Part shown: piece after piece, positions 41,458-52,275 of the stretch
How the letters are laid out: every line of letters begins with the position of its first letter
Position numbering within the stretch: position 1 is the stretch's first letter
From: Blepharisma stoltei
Taxonomy: Eukaryota > Ciliophora > Heterotrichea > Heterotrichida > Blepharismidae
Direction of reading: 5' to 3'
Assembly: GCA_914767885.1 (NCBI GenBank)
Contig: CAJZBQ010000062.1
Location: 1,103,617-1,167,616, forward strand
Length of the DNA stretch: 64,000 bases
Made by a program: the position numbers and the translations under genes
Notes under the pieces: model-generated
Databases searched by the model: none
The model's input: only the letters and a program-made list of their open reading frames with translations
What the model was told of the DNA's origin: nothing

Positions 41458-43859
41458 TTATATCCACTTTTTCAACTCAATTCTTAGACTCCTAACTTTT
41501 CCATCATTAATCCCTAAATTTTCAACTCTAGAGCTTGACATTTTCATTACTTCAGCTGATTTTGATGCATGCAATTCTTTACTTAGCTCATTTTCACCTC
41601 TGATGGAATTTAGCTCATGTCTCTCTCCTTTATGCGGCATTTTGGAGAACCAATGATGCATAAGAGCCTTTTCTGGAGAAATTCTAAGACCAGGATATGA
41701 GCAAGCCAATTTAATTCAATTAAATTTTTAGGATTCTTCGTTTTACACCCAATAGCAGGCTGCTTACTGCCACAGCTGGCTTCAACACCAATCTGGGGCA
41801 TTCTGTCGATTTTCCAGTTTTAAGGATTGGGCTTCAACGACTTTTCTTTTAGCTCAGGCTGCATATTTGGATCCGTCAGGCACCCAGTATCCACTTCTTG
41901 GGGCAGTTTGTGCCCTTCTGGGTAATTCGATTCCCTAAGATCAGGATTCAGGAGGAAAAATCACCTGGCTCTTGCTTCAATGGCATAGCTGGAATAATAT
42001 CACCTAAGGAAACCAAATCTCATAATTAAAATACGCAAAAGAAGAATTTTCACCAGAAATTCTAATTATGCCATATCTTAATTTTGACATGAGCAAGTCA
42101 GCTTTTGGACTAAATTTATCCCATCTGGAGATATTTGTGTTAGTGCTTCATCGTGAAAACAAATATGGCAATCTCTATTCTTTTTGTATACATTAAAATG
42201 ACGACACGTGCAAGCCAGCCCTCTTGGCATAACAGTCCTAACTCTAAGTCACGACGACGAACTGGAACAGACTCCAAGAGCTAAGCAAATCCAGCCTCAG
42301 CAAATATGCATCCGGATATATTTTTGCTGCTTTTCTGTATTGAAAATGGAAGTGTCCAGCAATGTTCTTCGAACCCTTTAGTATCCTCTACCGAAAAACG
42401 GTGGTTTCAGCCTATACCATAGCGGAATAGTTTTTTTCCCTCTAGCTGCTAAAGAAAGGCATTCTGGGACGAGATAGGCTCCTAGGAGCAAGTCCAAACT
42501 ACTACCAATCCTGTATTGCATGGCCTCAGAAATCTATAAGCCGCCCACTAGGACTGAAGCCTCAGAAATCTATAAGCCGCCCACTAGGACTAAAGCCTCA
42601 AGCAAGGAGTAGAAAACTAAACCGGCTACGGCTAGACTTACTGGGCAGTTAGTCCCAAAGCGAATAAATCTCCCATAAAGAATTCTTGGGGACTGAGTCA
42701 CAAATATGGCTAGCGCTTGTCTTTAATAATCCTAATCCTCTATTCCTTTCTAGAACCCTTTGAGGGGTAAGCCCTTGGAATGGCATTTTGCCTGCAAGTA
42801 AAGTGTAAATAATAATTCCGACGCTGAAAATGTCAACTTTAATGCCATAGGGTTCCTGTCGTAACATTTCAGGAGCTATGTATCCAGGAGATCCGCAGCG
42901 AGTTGTGGAATGGTCAGCCAATTCTGCAGCTAGACCGAAATCTATTAGTTTGAAATCATAATCGTTGTCATTAGATTTTAATAGGATATTCTCAAGCTTT
43001 ATGTCTCGATGGATAACTCCATTAGTCTTTAAATAGTCCAAAACATGGAGCATTTTTTGGGTAAATTTTTTGACAGAATTTTCTGAGGTTTTTGAAAATT
43101 TTTTTATAATAAACTTTTTTAAAATATTATTTTCTATAATTTTGCCAAAATAAACCAGTGATTTATAGAAATCTACTTGACCTTTTCTGAAAATCGTTTT
43201 TTTTCTATGATACGATGATAAAGATCGCCTCCGCTTACGTAATCCTGCACTAGGTAGATGTTAGAGATGCTTTCGTAAACTTTATAAAGTTTAACAATGT
43301 TCGGATGCTTCAGCTTTCTCATAATCTTGATTTCTCTAACAAGAGGCTGGATATCTTGGGCTATTTTTTGCTTTGGGATTACTTTAACCGCATATGACTT
43401 TTTGTTATTTTTGCATGTTGCTTCATAGACAGTAGAAAAGGCTCCTTTTCCTATGACTTTTGCAAAAGTAAAGCTGTCCTTAATCCCAGTCATAATTCCT
43501 GCGGAAGATAAATGTCCCAGCCACACTTTCAGCTCATTTTCACTATTTGTGTAAAAACATTTGGAATTTGTTGCGTGGCCGATTAGAAAGCCATAAGAAG
43601 TTGTCTTTTCTACTTCTGCAATGAATGGCCCAATAAGTTTCCATTCAATATTTACCATAAATTCAGGGCTTTTTGAATCTTTGTTATGCTTAATTAAAAA
43701 TTTTTTGGTTAAGCTGTATAAGCTTTCTTCAGATTTATCTGGTGCAGTTGATTCAAGTAAAGTTCCTGTGTATAATACAGGAGAATCTTCAGGGATGTAA
43801 GCTTTCCAAAATTCTTGAGAGTTCTGAAATAATTCATCTACGCTCGCAAATATCGACAT
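41458..43859 (-). CDS. Ser/Thr protein kinase, CaMK-like, in four parts
   Basis: Three inserts (43087-43190, 42173-42737, 41706-42097) are removed. The remaining 1,341 nt encode 446 residues. Residues ~1-125 look like a PH-type domain (WKLIGPFIAEVEK, FYTNSENELKVWLGHL). The kinase core follows: glycine loop IGKGAFSTVYEA, AVKVIPKQ lysine, catalytic loop HRDIKLEN, DFGLAAEL, SPGYIAPEM, and DIFSVGIIIYTLLAGKMPF. After removal the C-lobe reads VLERNRDCHICFHDEALTQ, ISPDGINLVQKLTCSYPGL, RISPEKALMHHWF, an almost textbook subdomain X-XI. All catalytic residues are present. The 80-residue tail is polar. The substrate is unknown. Confidence 0.9.
41706..42097. mobile_element. 392-bp insert flanked by ATGAGCAAG in the kinase gene
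   Basis: ATGAGCAAG lies at 41697-41705 and 42089-42097. Keeping one copy restores KLTCSYPGLRIS. There is no TA in the repeat. The interior has broken coding-like frames on the minus strand (SCGSKQPAIGCKTKNPKN) of unknown origin. Confidence 0.75.
42173..42749 (+). mobile_element. Retroposon R, copy 1, in the kinase gene
   Basis: A 12-bp duplication, CTCTATTCYTTT with one mismatch, lies at 42173-42184 and 42738-42749. The 5' head TATACATTAAAATGACGAC and the 3' end (cacaaatatggctagcgctt, then AATAATCCTAATCC) match the other R copies. Removal restores VLERNRDCHICF in the kinase. No credible ORF. Confidence 0.85.
43087..43190. mobile_element. 104-bp insert flanked by TTTTCTGA in the kinase gene
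   Basis: TTTTCTGA lies at 43079-43086 and 43183-43190. Keeping one copy gives KKRFSENSVKKFTQKMLHVL and restores the 26-residue spacing from FSE to the HRD aspartate that is usual in CaMK kinases. The insert is AT-rich. The direct repeat has no TA. Confidence 0.75.
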
Positions 43860-43909
43860 TTCTTATAGTATATATACTCTATAATTAATTATTAGTCTTA
43901 AAAATTACT

Positions 43910-44293
43910 TACTCCCCCCCCCTCCGTGAGTGAAACAAACCATTAGAAAAATCGCCATTTTTTGCCTAAAAAACCCACCCTCCGTGAGTGAACAAAAAAT
44001 TTTTTTAAATAGAAGAATTTTTTAAGGAAAAAAATTTTGATATATAAGTGATAATTATTTATAATGAAATCTAGAACTAATTCTGTTTAATTTTAAACGA
44101 ATTGCTTTTTAAAACATAAATTTTATAAATTAAATTAATATTTGCTTCCCAATTTTTATGAATTAGGATTTTTTAATTTCGAAAAAAAAAATTTCTATAA
44201 AATTTATATCTAAATTTGTTTTTAAAAAATAAAATTAATCCCCCTCCTTGAGCAAACAAAATTTTTTTGTTCACTCACGAAGGGGGGGAGAGA
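43910..44293. mobile_element. MITE family A (384 bp)
   Basis: It opens TACTCCCCCCCCTCCGTGAG with two direct motif copies ~45 bp apart. It has a back-to-back pair at the right and ends GGGGGGGAGAGA-TA, slightly altered from the usual GAG-TA. It lies 50 bp upstream of the kinase ATG. Confidence 0.85.
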
Positions 44294-45965
44294 TAGTATG
44301 TGATTTTAATTTTGCAAAAATATAGATTTCTCCTATTTAAATAATCTAAGGCTACTTATGAAGAATATTTTATATTATACCGGATCGCAATTTTTTTTAA
44401 TTTTACTTGTAAAGATGGAATTTCTCTTAAAAGAATTTTTACACTATACTTAGATTTTATTGAGGTTAATAAAAAAAAAAAATTTTATTGGCAGAATAGA
44501 TTTAATTAATTTTATTGAAGTGAAACTTATACAAATAGACCATTCTGGAATTTTATAAAATCGATTTCATTCAATTCGAGAAAATGAAACCCTTCTAGAT
44601 GTGAAAATTGAAATATATTTAAAATTTTTTGACAGGAAAGAATTAATTGAATCTTACCTACTCATTTAAATAGAACAAAATAAAGGTAAAATTTTCATTT
44701 TTGTTTGTAATCTAGCCAGACATATTTTTTTATCGAACTAAAAATTACATATTTTAATAAAATTAGCTTGATGGAAAAAATGCAATAAAATATTATTTAA
44801 ACAGTTTTTTACACTGAATCGATTATATTCTAAATTAATTCTTCCTAAAATAAATTAAAATCTGAACAGTTTGCGAATTTATAATTTTTTTTTAAACCCA
44901 TTTAAATTGAGACAGGATTTTTTGTTCCATTTTAAAGGGGAGAGAGTTAGGTAATTAAAGGGGCTTTTGCTTAAATTGAGTAAATAAATAAATTGGTGCT
45001 GAAATGAATTTTAATCAGTGTTTTTATATATGTTTTAGTCTTTTTATAATAAAAATTATAATTTGATTAAATAAGAAATCCTTTGCATGGGATTTTTGGT
45101 ATAACTTAAAGATAATCTTATGGAAAATTGATAATCAGAGAAGAGGAAATATCAAATTCTTAAATGAGTAAATCGTAATTAATATTATGTTGCCCAAAAA
45201 AAAGTGTAATTAAAACAGTTTTTCTATTGAAAAATAAATATTTAGAATATCAGGCAATAGCTTTTTAACTTTAGAAAATGCTCTAATTCTGCTCAGAATT
45301 CCATTTTCATCATTTTCTTAATTATAGTAATTCAGGCATTTAAATTCATTTGGATCAATATCAATGCACCATCAAAAATAAAATGATTTTTAAAAAAGCA
45401 AAATATTCAAATTATTTATTACGGGCTAAGAACTATTTCTTAAAATTTAATCTAACTTACTCCCTTGGTTAGCGAACGTGTTGTTTTCTGACGAGCTATG
45501 GGGCTAATGTTTTTTAGACTTTATATTATTATAAATAGAAAGAAAATATTGAAAATCCAATTTGTGATAAGATACGATTAATTAATTTTAGATTTATGAG
45601 TTTCATTTAACGTCAAACATCACATCTCCTGCACTGACTGGCTGCTGTCCGTGCTTCAGTTTCCCCGCTTAGCAGCTATATCATGCACCACCTTAGCTTC
45701 AAGGCTGAATGGTGCTCGGCTTCAGCGTTCAGATTTTGTCGGGATTCCTCCAACTCTCTGGCTTGAGCATGAGTTGCAAAATTTTTAAAAATGGAATTTC
45801 TAATCGATTCTCGACAAACATGAAAACTTGAAGCTCATGGCGGAACCTTCTTCCGCCAATATATAATCATTTTGTTTTTCCAAGTAGTAAGGTATATCAT
45901 ATCTTATTAGGATTTATTACACCAAATTTATGCAAAAATTAGATTAAAAAGATGCCTTAATAATC
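44294..45965. other. Long AT-rich stretch without genes
   Basis: No gene is seen. 44890-44990 ends like a decayed C element (tttttgttccattttaaaggg, then gagagag-TTA). 45450-45480 has a fragment resembling a MITE A end. 45600-45860 is more GC-rich, with a hairpin ggcggaa..ttccgcc, and may be another retroposon, but no target duplication was found. Confidence 0.45.
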
Positions 45966-46356
45966 TAACTCCCCCCCCCCCCCTCCGTGAGCGAACAAAA
46001 AAATTTTGTTCGCTCACGGAGGGGGGGTTAATTTTTTTTTTTAAAAAAAATTTATATATAAATTTTAAAAAAATATTTTTTTCGAAATTTAAAAAAATCC
46101 TAATTTGCAAAAATTGGGAAGCAAATATTAATTTAATTTGCAAAATTTATGTTTTAAAACGCAATTTGTTTAAAATTAAACAGAATTAGCTCTAGATTTC
46201 ATTATACTAATTATCACTTATATATCAAAATTTTTTTCCATTAAAATTTTTTCTATTAAAAAAAATTTTTGTTCACTCACGGAGGGTGGGTTTTTGGTCA
46301 AAAAATGGCGATTTTTCTAATGGTTTTGTTCGCTCACGGAGAGGGGGGGGGGGGAG
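45966..46356. mobile_element. MITE family A, intact (391 bp)
   Basis: TA-bounded and nearly identical to the copy at 26767-27159, including the CGTGAGCGAACAAAA variant of the motif and the interior TCGAAATTT..GGGAAGCAAATATT block. It appears to be a young copy. Confidence 0.9.
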
Positions 46357-46494
46357 TAAATGAAATAATTATTTACCTAGAGCAAATCAAGCATAATTCA
46401 ATTCAATCATTAAGTATTTTACCAAATGCTAAATATATTGGAAGAATTTTGATGAATTAGATAAGATAATATTGATTCTATGCATTATGAGAAA

Positions 46495-47954
46495 ATGGGG
46501 ATTGAATATTTCTGACGTAGAAAGGTCTTATACTCAACAAAGATGAAATTATCATAAACGAAAATCAAAAACCAGGAGCCAATCGAGAATTTTCTCAGCC
46601 TGAAGCTGTAGATATCAATCAAGAACAAAACCATGATTATATTAGAGTCCATGGAGCAGCTAGAGGCTATTTAAATAGAAAAGAAATGTCAGTTATAAGG
46701 GAAAAAAGCCAAGCTAATAATGCTTAAACCCAGAATCTCTATATAAACCTTATATAGGCTCTATTTCTAGCTAAATATTACCAACTGTTAAAATATTCCA
46801 ATTTATGATAGTCTGTAGTTTTTTTTCTTATCCTGCTCTTCCTTTAACAAATGGAGCTATTTGTAAAGCGAATGAAATGAAAAGGAGAAAATCATGGAAA
46901 ATGCGGACGGATCCAAATACCTTGGATTTTTAAAATAATGAGAAGAGTGAAATGGTCTTTCCATTTATCAAGATGGAAAGTCTATGAAGGAGGATTCAAA
47001 AATGGGTATATGCGGAAAAAGAATTCTTCATAAGATAACGCTAACTCCCCCCTCCGTGAATGAACAAAACCATTAGAAAAATCCCAAAAGCCCACCCTCC
47101 GTGAGTGAACAAAAATGTTTTATGGAAAAAAAATTTTGATATATAAATGATAATTACTATAATGGAATCAAGAGTTAATTATGTTTAATTTTAAACGAAT
47201 TGTTTTTAAAACATAAAATTTTATAAATTAAATTAGCATTTGCTTTCCAATTTTTGCGAATTAGGATTTTTTAAATTTCGAAAAAAAAAAATTTTTACAA
47301 AGTTTATATATAAATTTTTTTAAAAAAAATTTAATCCCCCTCCGTGAGTGAACAAAATTTTTTTGTTCACTCACGGAGGGGGGAGTAAGTGAATTCAAAA
47401 TGGGTACAAAAGATTTTTATTATAGAGGAATGGAAATGTGCTAGTTTTTGGAGATGCATCCTTTTAAGAAAGAATATTAATATATAAAAATTAAATTACA
47501 ATAGGGATTTTATGACCCCTTATTCCAGGAGGGCATCCGCTGTTATTTTACAGGTCGCTTACGTCGGCAATTTTATTTATATGAGAATTCAAAGATAATT
47601 ATCAAGAAGGATATTGGCATTTCATTTGGAATGACGGCAGAGAGTATCAGGGAGAATGAAAAAAGAATAAAATGCATGGAAAAGGAGTCTGAGTTGCTCG
47701 CGATGGAAAGAAATATGAAGGGAATTATGAAAGTAATCTAAAGCAGGGGTACCCATTTTTACTTGGTCTATTGAAACAAATTATGACGGAAATTATAAAA
47801 AAATAACAATGTCATTTAATTGACAGACTAAGAAAATGGAGGCAAAGGCAGAAGTATGGAAGAAGGAAATATAGTAGAATGAACTATAAATGGGAAAAGA
47901 ATACAAGTCTCTAACCCAGAAAGTGTTGATTATAGCTATAACTATAGCGAATAA
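46495..47954 (+). pseudogene. MORN-repeat pseudogene
   Basis: It starts MGIEYF like the gene at 48890 (MGIEYS) and shares NKDEIIINEN, the IQ-like RVHGAARGYLNRKE and several MORN units (YQEGYWHFIWNDGREYQGEW, GKKYEGNYESNLKQG). The frame is broken many times: after the first codons, near 46720 (TAA), around 46880-46950 and near 47760. MITE A at 47042-47385 sits in it. The end still reads VSNPESVDYSYNYSE. Multiple unrelated breaks indicate decay rather than IES interruption. Confidence 0.75.
47042..47385. mobile_element. MITE family A (344 bp) in the MORN pseudogene
   Basis: TA-bounded. The left interval between the two direct motifs is shorter than in other copies; the right hairpin is perfect (GTGAGTGAACAAAATTTTTT and its partner), ending GGGGGGAG-TA. 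Confidence 0.9.
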
Positions 47955-48260
47955 TTAGTATTATGATTTAAATATTTAAAGGCTTAAAATATAATTTTTT
48001 TAAATACTCTGTCGTGTATGATTTCTGTTTTAAATTCTATTTCTTATTAGCCTTCATTCTAATTATCAATTGCATATATCCGTATTTTCTCATACTTCTT
48101 AAATTCCTATTTCATATTTTCTGACTATAAAAAATTAGCTAATACCCCTGCTGCCTATGAAAATTAATCCTTTGCATGAGTGAAAAATTTGTTTTTATGG
48201 AGGAGTTATAATTTTATTATTTATTGCCAAAATTGTTTTCGTGAAATTAATTGAAACCTG
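47955..48260. other. Spacer
   Basis: AT-rich sequence of about 300 bp before retroposon R copy 2. Nothing recognised. Confidence 0.4.
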
Positions 48261-48777
48261 TAAGAACTTATATACATTAAAATGGCGACACGTGTCAGCC
48301 TGCTCTCTTGACGCAACAGTCCAGACCTTATGGATACAGCGAACTGGGATAGATTCCGAGCTAAGAATCAATGCAGGCTCAAGAGATGTGTATCCTGGTA
48401 GGTTTTGGCTGCTTTCCTATAGTTGGAAATGGAGATGCTCAACATTTTTCTTAAGATCCGAGGACCCATGGGCATTTCTCAGCCCAGGCCACAGGGGAGT
48501 AGCCTTTTTCATGCTACTGTTGAAGGAAAGCACTTCGGCACCCGATAGACTCCCAGTAGCCATGAAATCAAGTTACTCCAATAGCCCGTAGCAACAGAAA
48601 TCCATAAGCCGCCAATTTAAGACTGAAGCCGCAACGACGTTGTGGAAGTGGCGCAGATCCTCTGGGCTGGAGCCGAAAAGCGCAAGAACCTGCCATACCG
48701 GGAGATCTTTGGTGGTGCAGTCACCAATATGGCTAACACCTATTTCTAATAGCCTAACCTAACCTATAAGAACTTAT
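48261..48777 (+). mobile_element. Retroposon R, copy 2
   Basis: An 11-bp duplication, TAAGAACTTAT, lies at 48261-48271 and 48767-48777. The head ACATTAAAATGGCGACACG and the 3' end CAGTCACCAATATGGCTA are followed by a CCTAACCTAACC tail. Interval about 506 bp, in the intergenic gap upstream of the MORN gene. Confidence 0.85.
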
Positions 48778-48889
48778 GCTATAAAGACCTCTAGATAAGC
48801 TAAATAAGGCAATTATTTTATATTCAATATGATAATTACTATAATATTAATATTACGACTTAAATAATAATTCTATAATTTACGCTAAA

Positions 48890-50172
48890 ATGGGGATTGA
48901 ATATTCATGCTTGAAGAACGACCTTAGACTCAACAATGATGAAATATTCATTCAAGAAAATAAAGAATTAGCAACAGCTCAAGAGCTCACTCATGAAAGC
49001 CATGATTCTGAAATTATTATTGGGGCTCAAACAACTGGCCAAAAAAATAAACGTTACTATATTGAAATCCAAAGCGCAGCAAGAGGCTATTTAGTTAGAA
49101 GAGAATGATCTGCTATAAAAAAAATAAATCAGGATAAAAATGAAGAAAGTAAAGAACCATCTGAACATAAAAGTAAAGAAAAAAAGCATGATAAAAGTAC
49201 CTCAAAATATTCTGCTAATACCCTGCAAACTTCTACTTATTCCTATTTTACTCAAGAAAATGGAGCCACTTATGAAGGCGATTTGAATGAAAAAGGAGAA
49301 AAGCATGGAGAAGGTATTGAAATTTACCCAAACGGATGTAAATATGTAGGATTTTATAAAAATAATTTACGAGCGGAATTGGAAGCTATGTTTTCGCAAA
49401 TGGGAATGTTTATCAAGGAGAGCTTGACAAAGGACAGCCCAATGGAAAAGGAGTTTTTCATGTTAATGGGAGAATAATAAAAGGTGAATTCCAAAACGGT
49501 GCCCCAAATGGAGAGGTAACTGAAGAAGCACAGGGATATTTCTATAAAGGAAGCTTCAAAAAACTAAATAGAATTATTACATTTGTAAAAGGTCAGCGGG
49601 ATGATTTCTACCTACTTCATAGGGAGTGCGCCTTAGAACCTGTCTACCATCAACGCCACAATTTATTTTTGAATACATTAAGGATGCTAGCATATTTCGA
49701 TTTGGGTTCCTCCAATGAGCGTTTCAGACAGATGCTAATATGCGCAAAAAATTCTGAGTGATCACCTCCATCTTATTAATGTAATAGCTAAAAAAACTGA
49801 TTAAAAGATGGCCAAGGCTCAATTTGATATGAAGGTGGATCTTTTTATGAAGGAGAATTTAAAGGGGATAAAATTGAAGGGTATGGACGCTTTGTTTTTA
49901 ACTTCGGGGATGAATACAAGGGAGAGTTTAAAGATGGTAAAATGCATGGAAAAGGAGTTTATAAGTGGTCTGGTGGGAGAAGATATGAAGGGAACTATGC
50001 CAATAGTCAAAAAGATGGTTATGGAATTTTTACTCGGCCAGATGGGAGAAAATATGATGGAGGATGGAAAAATGGCCTCCAGGATGGTGAAGGATCATGT
50101 ACGACCCGATCCAAGATTCCAATGAGAGGAATATGAAAAGACGGAAAATTGATTGATTGATGCATAGAATAA
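48890..50172 (+). CDS. MORN-repeat protein with IQ-like motif, frame broken twice
   Basis: MGIEYSCLKNDLRLNNDE starts an N-terminal region with an IQ-like helix (IEIQSAARGYLVRRE), then a Lys/Glu-rich linker. MORN repeats follow in two blocks: GATYEGDLNEKGEKHGEGIE.. to FYKGSFKK, and YEGGSFYEGEFKGDKIEGYG.. to GKLIDWCIE. TGA codes Trp at several YEG/W sites. Two problems remain: a one-base loss near 49377 (NNLRA, then GIGSYVFANG in another phase), and a ~200-bp non-MORN stretch at ~49585-49790 that ends in a stop and does not rejoin cleanly in phase. It could be an insert plus an assembly error, or early decay. MORN proteins bind membranes or act as cortical scaffolds. Confidence 0.6.
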
Positions 50173-50230
50173 TTAATGATTTATAGATTAAGCATAGGGT
50201 TATAGATAAATCTTATTTTCACTTTTTAAA

Positions 50231-51368
50231 AATAAATAATTATACATTAAAATGGTGACACATTCCAACTTGCCATCTTGACATAACAGTCTAGACCTTA
50301 TGGTTGCGGTGAACTGAGACGGATTCTGAAAAGAGAATTAAATGCAGCCTCAGAAGATGCATATCCTTGTAGGCTTTGGCTACACTCCTGCGGTTGGAAA
50401 TGGAGGTGCTGGTAATGCTCTTTAGAACCAAGGACTTATATCGAGAAACTGGGGTTTCAGCTCCGGCCACAGGAGAGCAGTCTTTTTTTCTTGTCGTGGC
50501 CGATGGGAGGGACTTTGGCATTCGACAGACTCGAAGTAGTTAATCCATGGAATCAAGCTGCCCCAGTCTCCCGTTGCAGAGGAATATAAATCCATAAGCC
50601 GCCCATTCAAAACTATGGTCCAAGGCAAGGAGGACACGAAAGGTACTGGAAGCGGAATCCACCTGGAGAGACCCTCTGGGCTGGAGTCGAAAAGTGGTTG
50701 AACCTCCGTATATACATTAAAATGGCGACGGCGAACCAGCCTTTTTCTCAACAGCCGCACCCGGCGTTCGCTGGGGACCGTGTGGAAGGGAAATAGGCTC
50801 TCGGGGTGCATATCCGGCCAGGTTTTTCCTTGGCACAGTAGAGCGCAATGTCTGACTAAGCCAATCGCAGCTCATTCTGACACCAAGGTTTTTTGCCTTA
50901 GGCGAAATGGTTTCCAAGGTTGGAAAGGGGAAGCTCAGCCATATCAGGAAGGCACCTCCTGATCAATCGGGCAACTCCCTAGCGTGAAACTGGGCGTTAT
51001 GTCCCAGGCTTTGGATTCATTAGCCGACAGTCCTATCAGAAAATTTGTTTTTCAAATGTTCGGAATGGGCTCCTCTGTTGACGTACTGCTGGGTGGCGTA
51101 ACTCATCTAACTACGGGTAGCGAGTGCAGATCCTCGTCCGGAAGGAGCAACACTTTTAAGGTCGTGATTGACTGGTGGTGAGCAACCGAGTGAGCGTGAA
51201 GGGTGAAGGTAGAGCGGGGAAACCCTAGCTATTACGACGGGCCTCTCTATAATATTAGTTAATGCTAATGTTAATGGTTGAACCTCCAGTACTTGAGGTA
51301 TTTGATGACTGCGTCACCAATATGGCTAGCGCTTGATTTTCAATAATCCTAATCTTGAATAAATAATT
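50231..51368 (+). mobile_element. Retroposon R, copy 3, carrying nested element S
   Basis: An 11-bp duplication, AATAAATAATT, lies at 50231-50241 and 51358-51368. The head ATACATTAAAATGGTGACAC and the 3' end CGTCACCAATATGGCTAGC..AATAATCCTAATC match copy 1. Without S (580 bp) its length is about 547 bp, like the other copies. Confidence 0.85.
50696..51287 (+). mobile_element. Retroposon S nested in R copy 3
   Basis: GGTTGAACCTCC occurs at 50696-50707 and 51276-51287. S starts with the same head as R (GTATATACATTAAAATGGCG) but has a different GC-rich body and a tail ending TTAGTTAATGCTAATGTTAA. Shared 5' head and different body suggest a related family or a chimera. Confidence 0.85.
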
Positions 51369-51458
51369 TCAACCTTAAATTTCTATTTTTATGCATACTA
51401 AGATACTTAAACTATAGCACTAGATGATATAGTTTTTCAGCTTCCAAGTGTTTTAAAA

Positions 51459-51959
51459 TAAAATAGATAGAGAGAGTTAGTTAGATAACGGGGTGTGTTT
51501 CAACCCCTGATCCATTCGAGCTTCAGCTTCACCGCTTGTGTGGCTCTAAGCACTAAAGCCACCCAACGCCCTTTTCTGACGACTTCACCAAAAATGTGAC
51601 ATTGACATCTTTGGAGAGACTCACCCTAGCTTGCTTGGACCAAAAATCTTCAGCAAAAGACTCTCTTAATCCCTGACAGTGCACAGGATATCAGGAAACC
51701 ATCTGATCCTCTTTCTGGAACTGCCTCTGCCATTTAAAAGCAACACATTGCTGCTCCAGAAGAGCTCGATTGATGCTGCGCCATTGGTTTTCTTGTCTGT
51801 GGGCCAAGGGGAGCCCAGTTAGCCCGACCGCACCCACCCCGAAGATCTGCCGCCTGCGACCACGCGGCCTTCCGGCCTGTTTTTTATTTTTCTTGCCAAA
51901 ATTTTTTGGGTTCATCCTGTCGCACCGCCATCGTGGATGGCTAAATTCTAAAATAGATA
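51459..51959 (-). mobile_element. Retroposon T, target duplication TAAAATAGATA
   Basis: The 11-bp duplication lies at 51459-51469 and 51949-51959. On the minus strand the 5' end reads CACGATGGCGGTGCG and the 3' tail CTAACTAACTCTC, similar to the tail of U. The minus frame MNPKNFGKKNKKQ..GRPRGRRR (51915-51691, 74 codons) is basic and AT-hook-like, but too short to call a protein. Confidence 0.75.
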
Positions 51960-52275
51960 AAAGCTTCTTTTATTTGATGAAGCAATCTGGCTTGCAACTA
52001 TATATTGAATTTTTTATTTATTATAAAGTCTAATAATTACTTAACTCTTCAAAATTCTTTTCCTTTATTAATTCTAGCATTTACTGTATCATGATTTTAA
52101 CAGTTATATATAATCATGTATGCTTTTTTCACCTCTGTTTAGTTTAGTGAAGAGCATATCAATTTTTCACTTTTAAAATAAAATTTATTCCATTTTCTCA
52201 TTGTTTACATTTTTATCTCAAGCTAAAATAATTTAAATTACCTATTAATTTTTTAAATTTAAATCATTCTCTATT
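51960..52275. other. Spacer downstream of the kelch-like gene
   Basis: AT-rich sequence of about 315 bp. Nothing recognised. Confidence 0.4.

Noticed and set aside
51691-51915. Basic 74-codon ORF as a LINE ORF1
   Set aside because: Too short, no zinc knuckle or RRM, and probably an effect of the GC-rich retroposon body.
50231-51959. Bacterial contamination suggested by GC-rich blocks
   Set aside because: The blocks have target duplications, recur in the window and sit inside ciliate genes, so they are resident elements.
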